Source of the DNA: JACCZX01 sp963729165
GTDB lineage: Bacteria; Pseudomonadota; Gammaproteobacteria; Burkholderiales; Burkholderiaceae_F
DNA length: 64,000 nucleotides
Direction of reading: 5' to 3'
Assembly: GCA_963729165.1 (NCBI GenBank)
Contig: CAVSMM010000015.1
Span: forward strand, 186,001-250,000
Positions 19,576 through 30,281 of this stretch are shown here, one piece after another. The position numbers were made by a program, and so were the translations under genes. Numbering within the stretch: the stretch's first letter is position 1; the number at the start of each line of letters is the position of its first letter. The notes under the pieces are model-generated. The model saw nothing but the letters and a program-made list of their open reading frames with translations, was not told the DNA's origin and did no database searches.

Positions 19576-19595
19576 TACTGTATAAAAATACAGTA
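19576..19595 (+). promoter_or_regulatory. LexA (SOS) box in front of intI
   Basis: A 20-base operator of the form TA-CTGT-ATAAAAAT-ACAG-TA, essentially the consensus LexA box with symmetrical flanks. It ends 12 bases before the intI ATG and includes the likely -10 (TATAAA). LexA binding would block intI transcription, and cleavage of LexA after DNA damage would release it. It is the only such box I see before intI, imuA, imuB or dnaE2. Confidence 0.92.
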
Positions 19596-19607
19596 TTAAC
19601 AAATCCG

Positions 19608-20702
19608 ATGAAAAGCGCAGCTCCACGTCCCGCATTGCAATCAGCGCGTCTGCTGGATCAGGTGCGGGAACGGATTCGCTATTGCCACTACAGCTTGCGG
19701 ACGGAGCAAAGCTACATTTATTGGATTCGCTTCTACGTCCGCTTTTCCGGTTTGCGGCATCCGCGGGCGATGGGTGTGCGGGAGGTTGAGGCGTTTCTGA
19801 CGCATCTTGCCAGTGAGCGCAAGGTTTCGCCGGCCACGCATCGGCAGGCACTTTCGGCGCTGCTTTTTCTTTACCGTCAGGTACTGGACCAGCAGTTGCC
19901 ATGGATGCAGGAGATCGGGCGGCCGCAAGCCCGCCAACGGCTGCCGGTCGTTTTGTCGCGTGAAGAAGTCGCGCGTTTATTGCCGCAGGTCGATTCGAGT
20001 TACCAGCTGATGGCTCGGCTGCTGTACGGCAGCGGGTTGCGATTGATGGAGTGCCTTCGCCTGCGTATCAAGGATCTCGATTTCGATCGGCGCGTGATCG
20101 TGGTGCGCGATGGCAAGGGCGGCAAGGATCGTGTAGTGATGCTGCCGGATGCGTTGCACGATGCATTGCGCAGTCAACTGGCCACGGCCCGCGCGGTGTG
20201 GGCGCAGGATCATGCGGCCAAATGTGCGGGGGTTCAGCTTCCATATGCGCTCAGTCGCAAATTTCCGCGCGCAGGCGAATCGTGGTCGTGGTTCTGGTTG
20301 TGGCCGGCGGAGGGGCTGTCGGTTGATCCGCGCTCGGATATTGAGCGGCGCCATCATGTTCACGAAGACGGAGTCGGCCGGGCTTTGGCACGCGCAGTCA
20401 CTCGCGCGGGGATCGCAAAAAAGGTGACGGCACATACGCTGCGCCATTCGTTCGCTACACATCTTCTCGAATCGGGCGTCGACATCCGGCGTGTGCAGGA
20501 GTTGCTCGGTCATGTGGATGTATCGACCACGATGATCTACACGCATGTGATGAAAGGTGCTGCAGCCGGCGTGTCTTCTCCGCTGGATTCGCTCGGGCCC
20601 TCGATCGGCCCGCTGCATTGCTCGGAGCAATTGAGTGATTCGCTATGCATGCCCTGGATACATCGCTTAGCTACAGCAGCGCCGGTGGCGGTTTACCGCT
20701 AA
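19608..20702 (+). CDS. intI: Integron integrase (IntI, tyrosine recombinase)
   Basis: A 364-residue tyrosine recombinase. An N-terminal SAM-like arm-binding domain (about 10-100) is followed by the catalytic domain. Catalytic residues: R145, H276, R279, H302 and nucleophile Y311. The extra helix found only in integron integrases is present between them (SVDPRSDIERRHHVHEDGVG). The start is the ATG just after the LexA box; an in-frame upstream extension to 19503 would overlap the operator and is rejected. Divergent from the cassettes. The C-terminus is about 28 residues longer than usual after SPLDSLG, ending 16 bases before imuA. It recombines attI and attC sites to capture, shuffle and excise cassettes. 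Confidence 0.95.
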   Translation: MKSAAPRPALQSARLLDQVRERIRYCHYSLRTEQSYIYWIRFYVRFSGLRHPRAMGVREVEAFLTHLASERKVSPATHRQALSALLFLYRQVLDQQLPWMQEIGRPQARQRLPVVLSREEVARLLPQVDSSYQLMARLLYGSGLRLMECLRLRIKDLDFDRRVIVVRDGKGGKDRVVMLPDALHDALRSQLATARAVWAQDHAAKCAGVQLPYALSRKFPRAGESWSWFWLWPAEGLSVDPRSDIERRHHVHEDGVGRALARAVTRAGIAKKVTAHTLRHSFATHLLESGVDIRRVQELLGHVDVSTTMIYTHVMKGAAAGVSSPLDSLGPSIGPLHCSEQLSDSLCMPWIHRLATAAPVAVYR

Positions 20703-20718
20703 TGCCCGGCGCTCCCGC

Positions 20719-21456
20719 ATGCCGCTCTCTTCCAAAAGTTTTCTATCTGCGTTGGGTGCACGGGTGTGGCGCGCCAACTCGGACGCGGGTGAGTCCAACG
20801 TTCGAGCAGTGCCGACGCGCTTTGTCGCGCTGGACAAGCTGCTGCCGAACGGAGGTTGGCCGCAGCGCACATTGATCGAGTTGCTGGTGCCGTGCGGTGT
20901 TGGAGAGATGCGCGTGCTGATGCCGGTGCTGGCACCGCTAATGCGCGCGCGCCAGACGGTGCTGTGGGTCGAGCCGCCGCACATTCCTTATCCGCGAGCG
21001 CTGATCGCGCATGGCGCGACGCTCAAACAATTGCTGGTGGTGCGCGCGCGTGATCGGGGAGAGCGGCTGTGGACGATCGAGCAGGCGCTTAAGAGCGGTG
21101 CCGCTGCAGCGGTCGTCGCGTGGCTGCCTGAAGACAATGCACGCCTGACGTCGTTTCAAACGCTGCGCCGCTTGCAGCTGGCGGCGCAAAGCATGAAGCG
21201 CGATCCGGGCCTGGTGTTTTTGCTGCGCTCGCCGGCGGCGCGCACCGCTGCGTCACCGGCGCCGCTGCGTATCGAGCTCACTGCCTGCGAGCGCGGAGTT
21301 GCGCTCGATATTTTCAAACGGCGCGGCATGCCGGTGCATGCGATGGCGCAGCTTGCGCTGCCGGGCCCTGCAGCACGCTGCTTCGAAGCGCTGCTCGAAG
21401 AAGATCACGCTACAGACACTGCAACCGATGCTGTGGATTGCCGTTTGTCTGCCTGA
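20719..21456 (+). CDS. imuA: ImuA, SOS mutasome RecA-like accessory protein
   Basis: A 245-residue SulA/RecA-related protein. Family features: RFVALDKLLPNGGWPQRTLIELL near residue 34, then GEMRVLMPVLAPL and WVEPPHIPYPRALIAHG. In other bacteria ImuA works with ImuB and DnaE2 in damage-induced mutagenesis. The ATG lies 16 bases after the intI stop with no terminator, promoter-like sequence or LexA box in between. The end overlaps imuB by 29 bases. Linkage strongly implies co-transcription with intI. Confidence 0.9.
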   Translation: MPLSSKSFLSALGARVWRANSDAGESNVRAVPTRFVALDKLLPNGGWPQRTLIELLVPCGVGEMRVLMPVLAPLMRARQTVLWVEPPHIPYPRALIAHGATLKQLLVVRARDRGERLWTIEQALKSGAAAAVVAWLPEDNARLTSFQTLRRLQLAAQSMKRDPGLVFLLRSPAARTAASPAPLRIELTACERGVALDIFKRRGMPVHAMAQLALPGPAARCFEALLEEDHATDTATDAVDCRLSA

Positions 21457-22918
21457 GCTGCCGCTCGAAGTGGCGGTAGTCGACGCAGTGCCGCTGGCGG
21501 TGTGCGACTCATCGCATGTGCTGCTTGCCAACCGCAGCGCACGTGAGGTCGGAGTGCAGCTGCAGATGAGGCGTGCGACCGCGCTGGCGATCTGTCCGCA
21601 TCTGCAGATCAAGGCGCGCGCGCTCGTGCAGGAAAATCATTCGCTGCAAGCGATCGCCGCATGGGCACAGCGCTTTACACCGAACGTCGCGTTGGTGCCG
21701 CCGTGTGAGGAATCCGACGCCGATCTTGCATCGGGACTGCTGCTCGAAATTTCCGGCAGCGTGAAGCTCTTCAACGGCCATCCGAACATTGTCAGAAATT
21801 TGCGCGTGGGCCTGGTGCGCCAGGGGCACACGGTGCAGATGGCGCTGGCGCCGGTGCCGCAGGCGGCATGGATGCTGGCGCGCGCAGCACGTGATGGCCA
21901 GGTACCGCAGGTCAATGAAGTGAGCGAGCTGCCGGCGGCGCTCGCCGATCTGCCGGTGTGGCTGCTCGGGCCGGGCCGGCCGCATTGGGATGCGCTGCGC
22001 GGCATCGGCGTGACGCGCATTGCCGATCTGCGACAGCTTCCGCGCAGCGGGATCGCACGGCGCTTTTCTGCGCGTCTGCTTGATGAGCTGGATCGCGCGT
22101 TGGGGCGCAAGCCCGATCCGCGCGTGTGGTTCGTCGCGCCGCCGGTATTCGAAGCCAAGCTCGAGCTGTTGGCGCGTGTCGATCATGCCGAGGCACTGCT
22201 GTTCGCGGCGCGCCGGATGATCGTGCAGATGACCGGCTGGCTGGCGGCGCGTCATGCGGCAACGCGCACGATCGAATTCACGCTGGTGCACGAAGACCGC
22301 GATCCGTCGCCGCTGGTGGTGCATCTGGCCGATGCCTCCAATGACGAAGAGCGGATGACGGCGCTGCTGCGTGAGCTGCTCGGCCGCACGCAACTCGCTG
22401 CACCGGTGTACGAGCTGCATCTGCGCTGCGCGCAGATCGTGCCGTCGCAGTATTCGCATGGAGAATTGTTTGCGACCGCGCGCGGCGAGCAGGAAGGGTT
22501 GCTGCGTCTGATCGAACGCTTGCAGGCGCGCCTTGGGCCGACCGCAGTGGTACAGCTCGAGCCGCGCGATGATCACCGCCCCGAGCATGCATTTCGCGAA
22601 GTGCCGATCGACCGCGCGAGTGCATCACGTTCGTCCGATGTTGATGGGTTCGATAACAACAGCGCACCGCGTCCACTCTGGCTGTTGCCCGAGCCGATAC
22701 CGCTATTGGAACATCAGCATCGTCCGGTCTACGGCACACCGCTGACATTGATCAGCGGGCCGGAGCGGATCGAAAGCGGCTGGTGGGATGGGCAATGGGC
22801 CGAGCGCGATTACTTCATCGCGCGCGACGAGCAGCATGCGTGGCTATGGATTTTTCGGCCGCGCGCGCCTGATCCTGCGAGCCGCGACCGCTGGTATCTG
22901 CACGGAAAGTTCGGATGA
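21428..22918 (+). CDS. imuB: ImuB, Y-family polymerase-like mutasome subunit
   Basis: A 496-residue protein of the DinB/Y-family fold that lacks polymerase activity in characterised members and serves as a beta-clamp and DnaE2 adaptor. Visible parts: LWIAVCLPELPLEV at the start, LLLEISGSVKLFNG, the helix-hairpin GIGVTRIADLRQLP, and the C-terminal segment YGTPLTLISGPERIESGWWD then DYFIARDEQHAWLWIFR, typical of ImuB. ATG at 21428 inside the end of imuA; its stop overlaps the dnaE2 ATG as ATGA. Frame is intact. Confidence 0.92.
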   Translation: MLWIAVCLPELPLEVAVVDAVPLAVCDSSHVLLANRSAREVGVQLQMRRATALAICPHLQIKARALVQENHSLQAIAAWAQRFTPNVALVPPCEESDADLASGLLLEISGSVKLFNGHPNIVRNLRVGLVRQGHTVQMALAPVPQAAWMLARAARDGQVPQVNEVSELPAALADLPVWLLGPGRPHWDALRGIGVTRIADLRQLPRSGIARRFSARLLDELDRALGRKPDPRVWFVAPPVFEAKLELLARVDHAEALLFAARRMIVQMTGWLAARHAATRTIEFTLVHEDRDPSPLVVHLADASNDEERMTALLRELLGRTQLAAPVYELHLRCAQIVPSQYSHGELFATARGEQEGLLRLIERLQARLGPTAVVQLEPRDDHRPEHAFREVPIDRASASRSSDVDGFDNNSAPRPLWLLPEPIPLLEHQHRPVYGTPLTLISGPERIESGWWDGQWAERDYFIARDEQHAWLWIFRPRAPDPASRDRWYLHGKFG

Positions 22919-25900
22919 TCGGCAACCTCCCAGGCTATGCCGAGCTGCACTGCGTAACGAACTTCAGTTTTCTGCGCGGCGCTTCGCACGGCGAAGAACT
23001 GGTCGAGCGCGCCGCAGCGCTCGGCTACGCGGCATTGGCGATCACAGACGAATGCTCGCTTGCCGGCGTTGTGCGCGCGCACGTCGAAGCCAAGGAACAT
23101 GGGCTGCATCTGATCATCGGAGCCGAAATCAATCTGCTGACTGCAGGCGGCGATCCGTACGCAAAACTGGTGCTGCTGGCGACCGATCGTGCTGCTTACG
23201 GCAACCTGTCTGAATTGATCACGCTGGCGCGCACGCGCGCCGACAAGGGAAGCTATCGCGCGTACGCCTCCGATCTCGAAGGCAAAGCAGCAGGGCATCC
23301 GCATCTGCAGCATCTGCCCGGTTGCCTGGCTTTGCTGATTCCAGCGAGCGACGCTTCGTTTGAACAGCTGTTCGGGCAGGCGATGTGGCTGAAGACCTGG
23401 TTTCCAGAGCGCGCGCTGGATCGCGGTGGAAAATCTTTTGCGCGCCACCGATGGTCCGCTGATCGAGCGCATCGAGCGCGTGGGCCATCTGACCGGCGTG
23501 CCGCTGGTCGCCGCCGGTGATGTGCACATGCATCTGCGCTCGCGCAAGCCGGTGCTCGATGTGGCTGCCGCGATCAGGCTCGGAAAAACAGTGGCCGAAT
23601 GCGGCTTCGCGCTGGCATCGAACGCCGAGCAGTATCTGCGGCCGCGCGTGCGGCTGGCGCAGCTGTACGCGCCCGAATGGCTCGATGAGACGCTGAAGAT
23701 CGCGGCGCGTTGCCAGTTTTCGCTGAACGAGTTGCGCTACGAGTATCCGGAAGAGATCGTGCCGCCCGGCGCGACCGCGACCAGCCATCTGCGTGCGCTG
23801 ACCGAAGCCGGCGCTTCGCTATCGGTTTCCGGAAGGTGTGCCGCCCGCGGTGCGCGCGCAAATCGAAAAAGAGCTCGCGCTGGTTGCCGAGCTGAAGTAC
23901 GAAGCGTTCTTTCTGACGATCGAGGACGTGGTGCGCTTTGCGCGCTCGCAAGGCATTTTGTGCCAGGGCCGCGGCTCGGCTGCCAACTCGGTGGTCTGTT
24001 ATTGCCTGCGCATCACCGAGGTCGATCCGCGCCGCTGCAATGTTCTGTTCGAGCGCTTCATCAGCCGCGAGCGTAACGAGCCGCCGGATATCGATGTCGA
24101 CTTCGAGCATCAGCGGCGCGAAGAGGTCATTCAATATATCTACGGCAAATACGGCCGCGATCGCGCGGCCCTGGCCGCCACCGTCATCTGCTATCGCTCG
24201 CGCAGCGTGCTGCGCGATGTGGGCAAGGCGCTCGGATTCGATCCGCAGCGTATCGACCAGGTCGCCAAAAACCACCAGTGGTGGGATAGCGGCCAACGCC
24301 ACAGCAAGGGAATGATCGAGGCGGGCTTCGATCCCGACAGCTTTTCGATTCGCCAGTGGTTAACGATCGCCGACGAGCTGCGCGGCTTTCCGCGGCATCT
24401 GTCGCAGCATGTCGGCGGCTTCGTGATTGCGCGCACCAAGCTGTCGCGCCTGGTGCCGATCGAAAACGCCGCGATGGAAGATCGTTGCGTCATCCAATGG
24501 GACAAGGACGATCTCGAATCGCTCGGCCTGTTGAAGGTCGACGTGCTGGCGCTCGGCATGCTGTCGGCTACGCGCCGTTCGCTCGAATTCATCGCGCAAA
24601 AGCTCGGCCGGCCGTTTGCGATGGGCGATATCGAGGATGACGACACGCCCACCTACGACATGATCTGCGCGGCCGACACGATCGGCACGTTCCAGATCGA
24701 ATCGCGCGCGCAGATGACGATGCTGCCGCGCCTGAAGCCGCGCTGCTATTACGACCTGGTGGTCGAAGTCGCGATCGTGCGGCCGGGGCCGATTCAGGGC
24801 GGCATGGTGCATCCGTATCTGCGCCGGCGCGACGGCAAGGAAGCCGGTCGAATATCCGAGCAAGGAAATCGAATCGGTGCTCGAACGAACGCTCGGCGTT
24901 CCGATCTTTCAGGAGCAGGTGATGCAGCTCGCGATCGTCGCCGCCGATTACACGCCGGGCGAAGCCGATCAGCTGCGCCGCTCGATGGCGGCATGGAAAC
25001 GCAAGGGCGGGCTCGGGCCGCATAAAGAACGACTGATTTCGCGCATGACGGCCAAGGGATACGCGCTCGAATATGCCGAGCGCATCTTCAAGCAGATCGA
25101 AGGATTCGGCGAGTACGGATTTCCGGAAAGTCACGCGGCGAGCTTTGCGTTGCTGGCGTATGTGTCGTGCTGGATCAAGCGTCATCACCCCGATGCATTT
25201 CTGGCCGGGCTGCTGAACAGCCAGCCGATGGGTTTTTATGCGCCCGCGCAACTGGTGCAGGACGCGCGCCGGCATGGAGTCGAAGTGCGTGCCGTCGACG
25301 TGACGATCAGTCAGGTCGAATCGACGCTCGAGCCGCCTGCAGAATGCAGCAGAAACACAGGCGGTGCGGCTGGGATTGAATCGCATCAGCGGGCTTAAGG
25401 AAACGTCGATCAAGCGCATCGTCGAGGCCCGCATCGAACGCGAATTCGACAATGTCGAAGATCTGGCGATGCGCGCGCAGCTGAATTCATTCGAGCTCGA
25501 AGCGCTCGCCGCCAGTGGAGCGTTGGCCACGCTCGCCGGCCACCGCCATCAGGCCGGCTGGGAAGCGCTCGGCGTCGAGACGCGGCGTACGCAGATGCTG
25601 AAGCCGGCGCGCTTTCCGGAGCCGCGGATCGAGCTGGCGCCACCCACCGAAGGAGCCGATATCGTCGCCGATTACGAGCGGCTCGGCCTGACGCTCGGCC
25701 GTCATCCGCTGGCTCTGCTGCGGCCGCGGCTGGCGAAAATGAAAATGCGAACTTCGATCGAGCTGCAAACAACGCCGAGCGGCCGGATCGCACGTGCGTG
25801 CGGCATCGTCACGCATCGGCAGCGGCCGCAGACCGCCAAGGGCTCGGTGTTCGTGACGATCGAAGACGAAACGGGGCCGGTCAATATCATTTTCTGGAAC

Positions 25901-26065
25901 GACATCTTCGAGCGCGAACGCAAGGTCGTCGTCGGCTCGACGCTGCTCGGCGTGCAGGGCGTATGGCAATCCGAAGCCGGCGTCATGCATCTGCTGGCTA
26001 AGCGCGCGACCGATTACTCGCGCTTGCTCGGAAGGCTTGCCACTTCGTCGCGCGACTTTCACTGA
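22915..26065 (+). CDS. dnaE2: Error-prone DNA polymerase DnaE2 (ImuC), sequence with frameshifts
   Basis: Frame pieces join into about 1045 residues, the normal DnaE2 length. N-terminal PHP domain (YAELHCVTNFSFLRGASHGE). The catalytic aspartates of C-family polymerases are in PPDIDVDFEHQRREEVI; also QGRGSAANSVVCY, IPIF-type FQEQVMQLAI and GFGEYGFPESHAASFAL. A C-terminal OB-fold segment lies about 25780-25990. Breaks: near 23412 (extra C), 23815 (extra T), 24845 (extra A) and 25355 (extra A), each one base. Since every motif survives, these look like sequencing errors. The start overlaps imuB (ATGA). Translesion polymerase of the SOS mutasome. Confidence 0.9.
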
Positions 26066-26106
26066 GCTGCCATACAATCGCCGCTCAATCGAGTGGGAGA
26101 CACTTC

Positions 26107-28521
26107 GTGCGCATTGCCGGCTTCTTAGCCTTGCTGGTCGCTGTCACGCTGCTGGCACTCGGTCTCTGGTACCGACAGGCCAGTCTGCCGATCCATGAAG
26201 GAACGTTCATGGTCTCCGGATTGCAGCAGGCGGTGCGCATCGATCGTGATGATGATCACGGCATTCCGAACATCGTCGCGGCGAACGAACGAGATGCGAC
26301 GTTTGCATTGGGTTATGTGCATGCGCAGGACCGCCTATGGCAGATGGAGATGAATCGCCGTATCGCCGCGGGGCGTCTGGCTGAAGTGCTTGGTGAGCCG
26401 GCGCTCGATACCGACAAGTTTCTGCGCACGATCGGCATCGCACGTACTGCGCAAAGCATTTATCAGAATCTGGATGCCGAGCATCGTGACTTGCTCGATG
26501 CGTATGCGGCGGGTGTCAACGCGTATCTGAGCAAGCGACGGTGGGCCATTGCCGCCGGAGTTTTATCTGACGCGCGCGCCGAAGCCCGAGCCGTGGACGC
26601 CGGCGGATTCGATCGGCTGGTCGCTGATGATGGCGTGGGATCTCGGCGCGCTATTCGTATTCGCGCGAGCTGCGGCGCCTGCAATTGGCGCAGCGGTTTT
26701 CGGTGGCGGAGATCAATGATTTTTATCCGCCGTATCCGGGCGACTCTGCGCCGGCGACGGCGGACTATGCCGAGATGTATCGATTGCTCGGCATCAAGGC
26801 AACGTCGTTGTCCGCGTTGGACGCGCCCGCGTTCGGTTTCGGTGACGGTGAAGGACTCGGCTCGAACAACTGGGTCGTATCGGGCAAGCGCACTGTCAGC
26901 GGCAAGCCGATGCTGGCCAACGATCCGCATCTCGGACTGACCACGCCTTCGGTTTGGTATTTCGCTGGCCTTCAGGCACCGGGCCTGAAAGTGATGGGCG
27001 CGACGTTGCCCGGAGTTCCCGGTGTTGTTCTCGGCCGCAACGATCGCATCGCGTGGGCGTTCACCAATACCGGCGTCGATCAGCAGGATCTTTATCTGGA
27101 GCGCATCAATCCCGAAGCAGCCCGACGAATATCAAACGCCGGAAGGCTGGGCGCGCTTTGTGACCCGCATCGAGCGCATCCGCGTCAAGAGGCGGTGACG
27201 ATGTCGAATTGACGGTGCGCGAGACGCGGCACGGCCCGGTGATCAGCGGACTTGCCAGCGTTGAAAAAGGGTTCAAGCAGCCGCAGTTTGCGCTCGCATT
27301 GCGCTGGTCTGCGCTTGAGCCCAACGACACGACGATCGCGGCGATTCGCGCGCTGAACAAAGCACGCAATATCGACCAGGCGGAGCGAGCGCTGGCGGAG
27401 TTTCAGATCGTCACTCAGTCGGCGTTGATCGCGGATGTCGACGGCAAGATCGGGATGGTCGTGACCGGACGCATACCGATGCGTGATCGAGCCAACGATT
27501 TGCATGGACTCGTCCCCGCACCAGGATGGGAGGCGCGCTACGACTGGCGCGGCTACCTGTCCACCGAGCAAGCACCGAGGATGCGCGATCCTGCCAACGG
27601 ATTGATCGTCACGGCAAATCACAAGGTGGTGTCGTCGAAGTATGCGCACCATCTGACTTACGACTGGTTCCTGCCGTATCGCGCGCAGCGTGTCGAACAA
27701 CTGCTTGAAGCGCGCGGCAAGCACGACGTCAGCACGTTCAAGACGATCCAGGCCGACGTCACTTCGTTCGCGGCGCGCGACATGTTTGCAATGTTGAAGG
27801 ACGTACAGCCGCAGACCGAAGCCGGGCGTCACGCGCTCGCGCGACTGGCCGCGTGGGACTTCCAGATGAAGCGCGATACGCCCGAGCCGTTGATCTATCA
27901 CGCATGGATGCGCGAGCTCAAGCATCGGATTTTTGCCGATGACCTCGGCGCGTTGACCGACGATTTCGTCGACCAGGCCGAGCTCACTTCGACGTTGCTG
28001 TACGTGTTGTCCGGCCGCGCGCAGGCGCGCGACTGGTGCGACGACCGATCGACGGAGCAGCGCTTCGAGACATGTCGCTTGCTGGCGGGCGAAGCGCTCG
28101 ACGCATCGGTCACGCAGCTGACCCAGGCTTCGGGCCGCGACGTGGCCGGGTCTGCGATGGGGCGACATGCATCGCGCGGCTGCCGAACATCGGCCGATGT
28201 CGAGCGTGCCCGTGCTTCGCCGCCTGTTCGAACTGCGCATCGCGTACCCCGGAGATACGCACACGATTAACGTCGGTGCGCTGTCACACCGCGCCGAAGC
28301 TCCGTTCTCTACGCGGCATACCGCCACCTTGCGCGCGATATACGACCTCGCTGCGCTCGAATCGAATTCCGTATGGGTGGGTTCAAGCGGGCAGGTCGGC
28401 AATCCTTTTTCCGACCTTTACGGATCGATGCAGCCGCTGTGGCGCGATGTGTCTGTATCTGCCGATGCGTCCGCCACCGGCGCGCGATGCGATGACGCTG
28501 GAACTGAAGCCGCGACGCTAA
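26107..28521 (+). CDS. Penicillin acylase family (Ntn) hydrolase, sequence with frameshifts
   Basis: GTG start, then a hydrophobic leader (FLALLVAVTLLALGLWYRQ), so exported or membrane-anchored. About 800 residues when pieces are joined. Family marks: IPNIVAANERDATFALGYVHAQDRLWQMEMNRR near residue 55-85, and the autoprocessing site GLGSNNWVVSGKRT, whose serine becomes the N-terminal nucleophile of the beta subunit; then GKPMLANDPHLGL and RNDRIAWAFTNTG. Breaks near 26548, 26655, 27112, 27190, 28150 and 28450. The family cleaves amide bonds of penicillins, acyl-homoserine lactones or other N-acyl compounds; substrate not determinable. It stands just upstream of a peptide transporter operon. Confidence 0.85.
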
Positions 28522-28579
28522 TCGCATCGGATTGCGCCGCAGCGGGTTAACCCGTTGCTCGCGGCGTTTGACGCTGCAT

Positions 28580-28607
28580 GCCGGATGTAGGCATCATGTC
28601 CGGCTTT
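28580..28607 (+). terminator. Weak hairpin after the acylase gene
   Basis: GCCGGA (28580-28585) pairs with TCCGGC (28599-28604), followed by only three T. It may act as a weak terminator or just be leader structure for the binding-protein gene that follows. Confidence 0.35.
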
Positions 28608-28633
28608 CCGCACACCTCTCTAGGAGAACGCCG

Positions 28634-30206
28634 ATGCGTCTCGCCATCGCCGCATTTGTCGCAGCACTTTCTATTGCACCGGTTGTCGATGCCAAGACCT
28701 TGCGCTGGGCTAGCCAGGGCGACATCCTGACGATGGACCCGCACGCGCAAAACGAAGGGCTGAATAACACCGCCAATTCTTATATCTACGAGCCACTCGT
28801 CACCTACAACGAGAAGTTCGAAGTCGTGCCGGCGCTTTCAACCGACTGGAAGCAGGAGACGCCGCTGATCTGGCGCTTCAACCTGCGCCAGGGCGTCAAG
28901 TTTCACGACGGCTCGCCTTTGACCGCGTCCGATGTCGTGTTCTCGATCGATCGCGCGATGCAGCCGACGTCGAACTTCCGTCAGTACACCGTCGGCGTTC
29001 AACGCGCCCACGCGGTTGATGACAATACGGTGATCATCTACACGACGGTGCCGAATCCGGTGTTGCTGCGGCAATTGACCGAGCTGCGGATCGTCAACAA
29101 GGGGTGGGCCGAGAAGAACAAAGTCGTTGCGCCTCAGAACTTCGTGCAGAAGGAAGAAACCTACGCTGCGCGCAATGCCAACGGCACCGGCCCGTTCATG
29201 CTGAAGTCGCGCGAGGTCGATATCAAGACGGTGTTCGTCGTCAATCCGAACTGGTGGGGAGCAAAGACGAAGAAGGGCAACGTTACCGAAGTGATTTACA
29301 CGCCGATCAAATCGGACTCGACGCGCACCGCGGCATTGCTGTCCGGAGAGATCGATTTTCTGCTCGATCCAGTTCCGCAGGACATCGCGCGCCTGAAGCA
29401 GACACCTTCGATCAAGGTCGATCGAAGGTGCGGAAAACCGCACGATCTTCATCGGCATGGACCAGTTTCGCGACGAGCTGCAGTACAGCGACGTCAAGGG
29501 CAAGAATCCGTTCAAGGACTTGCGCGTTCGTCAGGCGCTGTATCACGCGATCGACATCGAGGCGATCAAGAAGGCGGTGATGCGCGGCTCGTCGGATCCG
29601 ACCGGCGCGATCATTCAGCGTGCAGTGAATGGCTGGATACCGGCGGCGCACGAGCGCCTGCCGTACGACGAGAAAAAGGCGAAGGAGCTGCTGACCGCGG
29701 CCGGCTATCCGAACGGCTTTTCGGTGACGCTCGACTGCCCGAACAACCGCTACATCAACGACGAAGAGATCTGCAAGGCACTGGTTTCGATGTGGGCGAA
29801 GCTCGGGATCAAGGTGTCATTGAACGCAATGCCGCGCGCAACTTACTTTCCGAAGATTCAGAAGCACGACACGTCGCTTTATTTGCTCGGCTGGGGTGTG
29901 CCGACGTTCGATGCGCTGTACTCGCTGCAATCGCTGCCGATGACGGTCGGCAAGGGCGGAGACGGCAACTTCAATCTGGGACGCGTCAGCAATGCCGAGT
30001 TCGACAAGCTCGTCGAAGTCAATCAAGGGCGAGGTCGACACCAAGAAGCGCAATCAGATGATCGCCGATGCGTTGATGCTGCACAACAAGCAGGTGATGC
30101 ATATTCCGTTGCATAACCAGGTTATTCCGTGGGCGATGCGCAAGAACGTGACCGTAGTGCATCGGGCCGATAACCGACTCGAGGTGCAGTGGGTCGAATC
30201 GACTAG
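28634..30206 (+). CDS. Peptide ABC transporter substrate-binding protein 1, sequence with frameshifts
   Basis: About 525 residues, family SBP_bac_5 (DppA/OppA type). Signal peptide residues 1-20 (ending VDA). TLRWASQGDILTMDPHAQNE opens the mature protein; NGTGPFMLKSRE and IDFLLDPVPQDIARLKQ follow, then KGKNPFKDLRVRQALYHAID, the family signature before the second lobe. ATG 28634 with AGGAGA upstream. Breaks near 29420, 30030 and 30200; the stop is inferred at TAG 30204-30206. It binds oligopeptides in the periplasm and delivers them to the permease pair encoded downstream. It closely resembles the second binding protein at 32548. Confidence 0.87.
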
Positions 30207-30222
30207 CGGGATGAAGCAGTGC

Positions 30223-30260
30223 AAAGGGTCGGACACTGAAGAGCGTCCGGCCTTTTTTTT
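30223..30260 (+). terminator. Terminator/attenuator between binding protein 1 and permease
   Basis: GGTCGGAC pairs with GTCCGGCC (one G-T), with flanking AAAG/CTTT, followed by a run of eight T. It lies inside the operon, so it probably lowers expression of the downstream membrane components relative to the abundant binding protein. Confidence 0.75.
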
Positions 30261-30281
30261 GCCCTGCTCTAATATCGGTCC

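Noticed and set aside
19503..19607. A longer intI starting at 19503
   Set aside because: The extra N-terminus would be translated through the LexA box and lies upstream of any promoter under LexA control; the ATG at 19608 gives the normal IntI start.
20590..20720. A second LexA box or promoter before imuA
   Set aside because: I looked for CTGT-N8-ACAG and TTGACA/TATAAT-like pairs and saw none, but a weak promoter cannot be excluded by eye.
22915..26065. dnaE2 as a pseudogene
   Set aside because: All polymerase motifs survive and each break is a single added base in a short run; sequencing error explains it better. The same reasoning applies to the acylase, transporter and uvrA breaks.
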